This document shows, piece by piece, positions 56,498 through 64,000 of a stretch of 64,000 bases of DNA. The DNA lies in the NCBI RefSeq assembly GCF_002104995.1, contig NW_024468250.1:558001-622000 (forward strand). The letters run 5' to 3'. Made by a program: the position numbers and the translations under genes. The notes under the pieces were generated by a model. The model did not search any database. It saw nothing but the letters and a program-made list of their open reading frames with translations, and was not told where the DNA came from. Positions within the stretch are counted from its first letter, which is position 1. Each line of letters starts with the position of its first letter. The DNA is from Linderina pennispora. Taxonomy: Eukaryota > Kickxellomycota > Kickxellomycetes > Kickxellales > Kickxellaceae.

Positions 56498-58604
56498 GAC
56501 TGTCAGTACAACAAACGAAAGATATGGATGTTAGCGATAGGCAAGCGGCTAGAACTTCAGCTGATATATGCTTCACAGTACAGAGTGGATATGTGCTTAG
56601 TGCGGGCTTTAAAGAACTAGAGGAGAGGAGCAAAAAGTACAGGCAGTAAAATGACCACCTAAAGGGCCTCAATCCATGCCAAGGATTTTGTACACTCTCA
56701 AACCCTTTGTTCCTACCTTTCCCTTGTGTTGCTCGTGTGAATGCTAAAATACTCCCATCATGTTTTCGGTGTTTGGCCATGTATATTGGCCAAAGGTGTA
56801 TCTTTCTTGCAGGTTGTTCATTTAAAGAGGTTTCTGTGGCTACACTATTGAGAGGAGGGTGTTGACATTCGGGCAGCCCCATGCCCTTCGCCACCATGTG
56901 CAGATTCAAATCTCCGCCTGTATAAACATTGTAGGCCATTCTGGCCCATCCTCCCTTTTTCTCCTCAGCAATTTCTAGCTATACTCATTCCATAAACCTC
57001 ATAGCTGCTGGACTCTCTGAAGATTAACAGAGGGGACTCAATTGTGAATAGAGATGACTAAATGGACAAACCGCATAGGGCGATTGTTATGACGTGTGGT
57101 GGTGTTTACAAGACTGACAGAAGACATATTCTATGCATTGTTCTCGCCAAGTGCTTGCATTGACCACTACCAATGGCGATGATGAACGATGGAGCCGGGC
57201 TATGTTTGCCATTTGTCTTGACATTGTCTCTGTGTGCAAGTATATCACATAGGCTTAGGCATCAAATTCAGCCGTATATTCACTCATAGTCCAGGGTACT
57301 TTTCATGATTGACAAATGGAGTAGGAATGGGATATCACTATGCTGCCACTGGCTGTTGCAAGAGGTAAGTGTAATGGCACCAAAGGGTATAGAGGGCCGA
57401 GTAAAAAGGCTGATACAAGATATCTAGCGATAAATGTAGTGGGTGTATTTACTTCTATACTCAAACTACATGGCATGCATCCCAAATGGGATTAGTGGCA
57501 TATATGTGATAGGCGTCGTGAATACAGCGGGTTGTAAGTGACCGAAGCACACATAAATTACTCAACTGTATTGAGCGTTGTGGACTGTCCAGACCTGTCA
57601 GTATATGCTTCTCCCTTGAAAACGCTAGCTGAGTATTGGCCCTGGTTCAGGTAAACCCCAGTTGTGCTTGCAGAAGATAATAAATGGAGGTATAGTAGCT
57701 ATGAGGTCCACAGGGTCCATTGTTTCCAGTGCGCACTATATAGCATTTGTATGTAAACGCCGGCTTGCTCAGTCAGACAATAAATACCTGCCCTGAAGCA
57801 AATAGTGCAAATGGTGCAAATACTGGGCTGGGAAGCAATGGCATGCACAATAGATGGCAGTGGGGCTGCATGGGTGGTGGGCTCAAGGCCCAATTCAAGT
57901 ACATTCTCTGCTGAGCTGGACCTTTTTTGGTGTCAGTGTTGGTGGTGCGTCTGCCATCAAGGTTTGCGAATATCCACAATCATACTACCTAGAGAAGCAG
58001 AGCAGTGGGGGCTAAAAATAGCTTTTGGAACTGCAGACATGATCAGTTACTGGTATCCAATCAACACATGGAGGTACATCGACGGCTAGATGTAAAACAA
58101 ATTCGTCTGGATTAAGGCAAAGGCAAACGCGCAGTGCAGCCAGTGCCTTCTCCCCTCATCCTGCGGCTGGGATTAATGCAAGCCATCCAATGTCCGGCTT
58201 GCTTTATTATACGGCCCGCTGGTGCCTGGTATTCAAAAAGCGGCCAACTGGCCCGGGGTAGCCGAGTCCTGTAGCGTATATGGCAGGATGGCAGGATGGC
58301 AGGATGGCGTATGGCCAGGCAATAGCCAGCCGTCCGGCTCGGTTGATCAAGGGGAGCCGGATCGGTGGAGGCAAAAATTGCGAGGGGGTCACGTGTAACA
58401 TACTCGGGATGTCTTACACAAAGAATGACGGCAGGCAGCTCTAGAAAAGAGGGGGCCAGCGCTAGACTATAAGAGCTGTCCTTGCCTCCCTCCACAGGCA
58501 CGGGTTTCCCCTCTGCTTTCTTTTCTCTCGGTACTTTTTCTACTACACCAATTGACACTGTGACTGTTCATATAGGCTTTTAGTTTTGTATTTCTGCAAG
58601 GGCA
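56498..58604. other. Intergenic, no gene seen
   Basis: 2.1 kb between the divergent DHTKD1-type gene and UBC8. Only short frames; none resembles a protein. A short tandem repeat is at 58282-58307. The last 150 bp (C/T-rich, TTTCTTTTCTCTCGG) look like the UBC8 promoter and leader. Confidence 0.5.
58282..58307. repeat. Three copies of an 8-bp unit
   Basis: GGCAGGAT is repeated three times in tandem followed by GG. It lies about 300 bp upstream of the UBC8 start codon. Confidence 0.8.
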
Positions 58605-59507
58605 ATGGCGAACTCTAGGAGAAGAATTGAGACTGATGTCATGAAGCTGTAAGTAGCCCTTTTGTGCATTTGTAGCGTAGAGCAGAGGCAGAGGGAGCAC
58701 TAAGCGGGTTAATGCTGTAGGCTCATGAGCGACTACGACGTCAAGCTGGTGAACGACAATATGCAGGAGCTGTTTGTGCGGTTCCATGGACCCGAGGATA
58801 GTAAGTACCCCCCACCAACGACTATTGGGTATTTTGGCTGCGGGGGTTTTTACGGATGGAGGCAAGGGAGGGAGAGGGGCAGCTAGCCTAGACTCGGGCT
58901 CGCGGAAAGGCGGAATTGAAACCCCCACCAGTGTATATGCGAGCTTAGCAGGCGAGCAAGACACTTTAAGGCGAAACCCAGGTGGTATGCGCGAGGAAAC
59001 CAAAGTATGTCTAGCTGACGTGTTTTTACTGGCTCTGTAGCGCCGTTTGCGGGCGGAATCTGGAAGGTGCACGTGGAGCTGCCGGAGCAGTACCCATACA
59101 AGTCGCCGTCGATCGGGTTCATGAACAAGATCTTCCACCCGAACATCGACGAGCTGAGCGGGTCGGTGTGCCTGGACGTGATCAACCAGACATGGAGTCC
59201 GATGTTCGACATGCTGAATATCTTTGAGTCGTTTTTGCCGCAGCTGTTGCGCTATCCGAATCCGACAGACCCGCTGAACGGCGAGGCAGCAGCGCTGATG
59301 ATGCGGGATGCGACGGCATACGAGACCAAGGTCAAGGACTATGTGAAGAGGTTTGCGTCGAAGAGCGCGCTGAGTGCACTAGGGGCGAAGCGCGGGGAGG
59401 CAAGGGAGGAGGAGGAGGAGGGCAGCGAGATTAGCGGCGACGATGACGATATTAGCTCGCTGAGCTCGCTGGACAGTGATGGCGAGGATGGTGACATGTC
59501 GGACTAG
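58605..59507 (+). CDS. UBC8: Ubiquitin-conjugating enzyme E2, Ubc8/UBE2H
   Basis: Three exons, 58605-58648, 58721-58800 and 59041-59507, with GT-AG introns and matching phases, giving 196 residues. The start [19 protein letters not shown] is the Ubc8/UBE2H signature. The catalytic cysteine is residue 85 in [15 protein letters not shown], the same position as in yeast Ubc8, and the HPN motif is at 74-76. The acidic C-terminal extension ([15 protein letters not shown]) is typical of this E2. Ubc8 works with the GID/CTLH ligase in catabolite degradation of gluconeogenic enzymes. Complete, with no breaks. Confidence 0.96.
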
Positions 59508-59634
59508 AGCGCCAAAAGCCGTTCCTTTTCCGCCTGCTTTTACATTTTTCTTTTCATTCTCTTCACATGTAACTCTCAGACTTGTCTTCTAATTTCATTT
59601 AACTTTAAACATCCGGTTCTACTGAACAGCAAGA

Positions 59635-62600
59635 TTAGACGGTGTGGAAGTCCTTGCCCTCGATGGTCTCCTTGACGATGCCCTTGCGGATGACAAAGTC
59701 GCCAAAGTGCTCGTTGTCACTGCGCTCCAAAGCGTACTGCTTGATGATGGGGGTCAGCAGCTCGAGAATCTGCTCTTCAGTGACAGTCTCACGGTAAATC
59801 TTGTTGAGGCGCTTGCCGTTATGCGCGCCGCCCAGGTAGAGGTTGTATGCGCCGGGGGCCTTGCCGACAAAGGCGATCTCGGCGTTGTAGGGCCTGGCGC
59901 AGCCGTTCGGGCAGCCAGTCATGCGGATGACGATGGCGTCCTGGCGCAGGCCGGCCTCCTCGATGATCTTGTCGAGCAGATCGATCAGGCGCGGCAGGTA
60001 GCGCTCGGACTCGGCCATGGCCAGGCCGCAGGTGGGCAGCGCAGCGCAGGCCATGGAGTGCAGACGCAGGGCAGAGTAGTCGAGGTTATCGAGCTTGTGC
60101 TTGGCCAGCAGGGCCTGCATTTCAGGCACGTCCTCGTCCTTGATGTCGGCCACGACCAGGTGGCCGTTGCAGGTCATGCGGAAGGTGCCCTTGTGGGCCT
60201 TGGCAACCTCGACCAGGGCATCCTTGAGCGGGTTACCGGGGAAGTTGGCAACACGGCCGTTCTGCACAAACATAGTGAAGTTCTTGTAGCCGGGCACCGA
60301 GTCGGTCCAGCCGTAGCGGTCGCCGTTGCGGGCAAAGCTGTAGGGCCGCTCGGACTCGAACTTGAAGCCCAGACGGGCCTCGACCTGCTCGCGCCACCAG
60401 TCCATGCCGTGGTCGTCGACAGTGTACTTCATGCGCGCGTGCTTGCGGTTGGTGCGGTCGCCGTGGTCGCGCTGCACCAGCATGATCTTCTCGGCCACAA
60501 TGATCGCGTGCTCCTTGGGCACGTAGCCGAGGCAGGACGCCAGGCGCGGGTACGTCTTCTTGTTGTTGTGGGTCATGCCCATGCCACCGCCGATGACGAC
60601 GTTGTAGCCCAAGATGTTCTGCTGGGCGTCATCCAGGATGGCCACGTAGCCGAGGTCGTAGGCAAAGACGTCGACGTCGTTCTCGGGCGGAATGGCGATG
60701 GCGATCTTGAACTTGCGCGGCAGATAGGCCTGGCCGTACAGCGGCTCAGAGTCCTCGGTGCCGCTGGGCTGCTTGGCAGCGCCAGCCACAAAGGTCTTGT
60801 CGAGCCAGATCTCGTGGTAGGCCGACGTGCTGGGCAGCAGGTGCTCGGAGATGTCGGTGGCCAGCTGGCGGATCTCCGGGTGCAGGTGGGCCTGATGCGG
60901 GTTGGCCGAGGCGACGACGTTGCGGTTAACATCGCCGCAGGCAGCAATGGTGTCCATCAGCGCGCGGTTGATGCCACGCATGGTGTTGCGCAGGTCGCGC
61001 TTGACCACACCGTGCAGCTGGAAGGTCTGGCGGGTGGTGATCTTCATGGTGTGGTTGCCGTAGGTGTCAGACAGCTTATCCATAGCTAGCCACTGCTCGG
61101 GCGTCGTGACGCCGGCCGGCAGCCGCACGCGGATCATGAACGAAAAAGCCTTCTCCTCGCCACGCGCCAGGCGCTCAGCCCGCAGGTCGCGGTCGTCCTG
61201 CATGTAGGTTCCGTGGAACTTGAGCAGCTTGCCGTCCCACTCGTCGACATAGCCGTTGGAGTCGTCGGCGATGGCCTCGGCGATGGACCCGCGCAGGTAG
61301 TTGCTGATGATCTTGTTCTCCTCGTCCGTGCGCTTGTGCTCCTCCTCCTCAGCCGCATTGACCACGTCGATCTTGATGGCCGACCACAGCCGTGCCTCAA
61401 AGTCCGCGTAGCCAGTCTCCCAGCCGTCAGCGTCCTGGTCGTCACCCAGGACCAACGGCGATCAGCCGCTTGCCGCTCAGCTCAGGCCAGCTTGCGGTCG
61501 ATGTCACGTGCCGGCTTGTTGTAGAACAGCGCGTCCTCCTCGCGCGGCCAGTAGTGGCTGTCGCCCAGACCAAACACAGCAAACTCGGTGTCGTTGAGGC
61601 TGATGCTGGCGCTCATCAGGTTCTTGAAGAACTCGCGGCCGTTGGTGGGCACCTCGCCCTGCCCGGCCGTCGAGATCGAAAACACAACCGTCTTCTCAAA
61701 CGGCAGCTCGTCGACCTCGAACTCGTCCATGCTCATCACTCGCACATCCATGCTGCGCCGCTTGGCCTGCCGGGCCACACGCCGGGCCACCTCCTCGGCA
61801 TTGCCGCCGTCAGACGCAAACAGAACCAGCAGCGGCGGGCCGCTCAGCCCACCCAAAAGACTGGCCAGGTCGCCACGGGCCTTGCGCGCCAGCTTATCGC
61901 CGGCAGTCTTCTCCACGGCGCTGTCAGTGGCCAGGCTCAGCACGGGCTTCTCGCTGCCCAGCGCTGCCAGGGCGTTCTCGCGCTTCAAAAAGTCCTCGAC
62001 CGACCGCCGCAGCTTCTCGCTGTCCAGCTGGAACCGCTGCTCGGGCGTGGCCAGATCAGGATTCCAGCGGTACAGTGGCCAGGCGCCGCTGTCGACAGCC
62101 AGCTTGGACTGCTGCAGGACCTCGATCGGCGAGTAGTTGTCGCTGAAGATGCCATCCGAGTGCGGCAGATAGGCCACCACCACCTGACGGGCCTGGGAAC
62201 GCATCGGCCTCGTTGAGCGCCTGCAGGACCTGCGTGTATGACGAGTACACGGCAACCGAGGCCACGTAGGCGGAGCCGTAGTTCATTGCATACAGCCCAA
62301 TGTCCTTCTTGCGCTGCTGGCCCTTGCTGGCCTGCCGTGAACGGATACGTGGCCGTATCCAGCACCAGCATGTTGACGTTGAGCCCGCTGGCAATCACGT
62401 GGTGCACTCCGCTGCTGCCCACATCGTACGCCCACTCGTCAGGCGCCGATCAGCCAGTTCGACCGCTGCGCAAACCCGCCGCTGAGCCGCCGAACCGAGC
62501 CAATCTGCTCGTGGGCACTCTGCTCGGCCTCCAGCAGCCGCACCAGCTCGGCCGCCTGCCTCGACCGTCGCTACCGCCGCACTGGTGCGTCCGCTCAGCC

Positions 62601-63860
62601 ACTGCGTCAGCCCCGCGTGCAGCTCCTTGGACAGGGGCACATCGACGTTCCGCAGCAGCGCCGTCACCGCTGCCGCCAGCTGCTCGCGCTCCTGCTCATA
62701 CGCCGCCAGCTTGCCGAAGCCGAACTCGGGGTTGGCTGCCGTGCCATTGCCCCAGATCGACGTGCTCTCGGCCGCATTTGCCACGTGCAGCCGCTGCTTG
62801 AAGACATCCCGCAGAAGCTGTCCATACGGAATCCGTGACACGCGCTGCTGCTGCTCGTCGGCCGACAACCCCTCAGCCAGCTCGCTGCTGACCGACTCGC
62901 CATCAATACCAAGAAGCTCCGCCGGGCTGAAGTGCGCAGGCGACGAGAACTGAGCCGCATGCGCCTGTCACCTTGGCCACCTGCTCGCTGGTCAGCGATG
63001 CAGGCGCCACAGAAGACACTCCGTCAATGAGCACCGGCCGCGTGCGCGCGTCGTCCCATTCGGACGAATGCAGCAGAGCCGCCAGATCAAACAGCAGCGG
63101 CCCCCACGGCGTCGGCTGCCGGACCGCCTGCTCCAGCGCAACCACCCGCGCCGCTGTCTCTGGGATCGCCGCCAGCAGCGCCGCGTTATTCAGCGGCCGG
63201 TACAGCCCAATCTGCACAGCCCCCGCATCTCCCTGCGGCGCGGTGGCCGCGCCAAACGTCACATACACCAGGCTGGCATCCGCCGCGCCCGCATACGCAA
63301 TCGGCTTGTAGTCGCCCAGAAGCCCCATGGCCGCTGCCACAGTCTCATAGACGCCCTCGGCCTCGATCTCCGCAAACGCCTGCTTCTCATACACCTTGAC
63401 TTCGATATCCGGCCGCCTGATCGAACACATGGATCACCGGCAACGACAGCTGCTGCGCTGTCAGCGATGCCACCACCGCATAGTCCACTGCCTGCTGCGC
63501 CGACGACGACCGCAGAATCGCCGCCCCCGCATCGCGCACCGCCAGCACATCTGTCACCTCAGACGCTGACGACACCGGCACGTGCACCACCACCGGTCGC
63601 TTCGCCCGCGCAAAATCGCGCAGCGTCGGGATCAGCCCCACCAGCGTGCTGGCTGCCGTCACAATGCTCACTACGCCCTCGCTGTCTGACGCATACGCTG
63701 CCACCTCGCTGGCCTGGCGCAGCTGCGTTGCACTGTCGCCCACAATCGCGGCATCAGATACAATGCCCGTGGCGCTCGACAGCGTCGTGGCTGCCGTGTA
63801 GACAACCGCCGCCGCAGTCGACGCGAATCCTTGCGTGTTTGACCGGAGTGTAGAAGCCAT
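59635..63860 (-). CDS. MET5: Assimilatory sulfite reductase beta subunit (Met5-type), frame broken
   Basis: About 1400 codons with the Met5 domain order. First comes a pyruvate-ferredoxin-oxidoreductase-like part (start MASTLRSNTQGF at 63860; VVVHVPVSSASEVTDVL; later SNWLIGA, DEWAYDVGSSGVHHVIASG, ASKGQQRKKDIGLYAMNYG). Then a flavodoxin domain (LLVLFASDGGNAEEV, SISTAGQGEVPTNG, VFGLGDSHY), then a siroheme/4Fe-4S reductase (RQTFQLHGV, ACAALPTCGLAMAESERYLP, MTGCPNGCARPY with the Cys-x5-Cys and Cys-x3-Cys ligands). It reduces sulfite to sulfide with Met10 for cysteine and methionine synthesis. The C-terminal 606 codons are intact. Breaks lie near 61449 and 61484 (single extra bases), 62200, 62335, 62445, 62560, 62960 and 63425. 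Confidence 0.92.
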
Positions 63861-64000
63861 TTGAAGGTGTTTTCTATAGCAATGAAGCCCTTGTAATATG
63901 GAATTGGTGAAGAGAACTACTACATAATGGCAAGGCTGGATTTTTAGTGTTTACGCTTAGGGACCCAGAACCATCCCCTATTGTTGCGGGGGAGGCCCTG
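63861..64000. promoter_or_regulatory. Upstream region of MET5 at the window edge
   Basis: 140 bp of the MET5 promoter side. No motif such as a CACGTG Cbf1-type box is visible in it; the remainder lies outside the window. Confidence 0.3.

Noticed and set aside
58240-58320. Minisatellite or origin-like element upstream of UBC8
   Set aside because: Only three 8-bp units; too short to claim more than a simple tandem repeat.
59644-61089. A 481-codon plus-strand open frame rich in Val, Gly and Leu
   Set aside because: Antisense shadow of the MET5 reductase domain. It has no domain features and a composition expected from reversed GC-rich codons.
774-63860. Programmed +1 frameshifting or stop reassignment as an explanation of the broken genes
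   Set aside because: Break sites share no slippery motif, occur several times per gene, and are absent from a dozen other conserved genes. Standard stops terminate all intact genes.
1-64000. tRNA and rRNA genes
   Set aside because: I looked for GGTTCGA-type B boxes with matching acceptor stems. The few matches lie inside coding exons (e.g. near 24985 and 55964) without a fold, and no rRNA sequence was seen.

Overview
The window is nuclear DNA of a fungus. Evidence: GT-AG introns mostly of 55-250 nt with CTAAT-type branch points, HIR3, UBC8, a fungal Met5-type sulfite reductase and a fungal-style CDC20. The mix of a TAF9/EMC3/4E-T/HIR3/DHTKD1 gene set, a phosphotransferase-like kinase relic and a small CBM96-like secreted protein fits an early-diverging lineage (my guess is Kickxellomycotina, Zoopagomycota). 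This placement is inference; no rRNA or other marker is present to prove it.

Layout. 0.8-4.2 kb: two tandem TTP/Zfs1-type CCCH zinc-finger genes. 5.5-9.6 kb: a CSC1/TMEM63-like channel gene convergent with an MBL-fold phosphodiesterase gene (44 bp apart). 9.6-11.8 kb: AT-rich island with an inverted-repeat hairpin and one copy of a dispersed repeat. 11.8-13.6 kb: CLPTM1-like membrane protein. 14.3-19.8 kb, minus strand: penta-EF-hand protein, PRI2 (primase large subunit), SRP68. 19.9-23.3 kb: a possible unknown gene, a decayed kinase-like pseudogene and a secreted CBM96-like protein. 23.7-29.4 kb, minus: SDA1, an orphan gene, CDC20. 29.4-31.9 kb: gene desert with the second copy of the dispersed repeat. 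31.9-35.1 kb: TAF9, RPS14 (uS11), an SLC25A32/FLX1-like mitochondrial carrier. 35.1-44.8 kb, minus: HIR3/CABIN1 and a 4E-T-like eIF4E-binding protein. 45.1-47.4 kb: EMC3, a phosducin-like protein, DJ-1. 47.6-50.6 kb: a divergent kinesin-like protein whose motor seems inactive. 51.6-56.5 kb: a small one-helix membrane protein and a ten-exon DHTKD1-type E1 dehydrogenase. 58.6-63.9 kb: UBC8 and the sulfite reductase beta subunit MET5.

The genes are mostly unlinked housekeeping functions: replication (PRI2), translation and ribosome assembly (RPS14, SDA1, 4E-T, SRP68), chromatin and transcription (HIR3, TAF9), cell cycle (CDC20), ER membrane biogenesis (EMC3, SRP68), mitochondrial and sulfur metabolism (carrier, DHTKD1, MET5). 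No metabolic cluster, phage, CRISPR or tRNA was seen.

A window-wide oddity is frame breaks. About a dozen conserved genes are interrupted by single-base shifts, mostly net +1, while about a dozen others are perfectly open. In several places the extra base can be named because removing it restores an invariant motif. I read this as uncorrected insertion errors of a long-read assembly rather than mass pseudogenization, so broken genes are annotated as whole loci with breaks stated.
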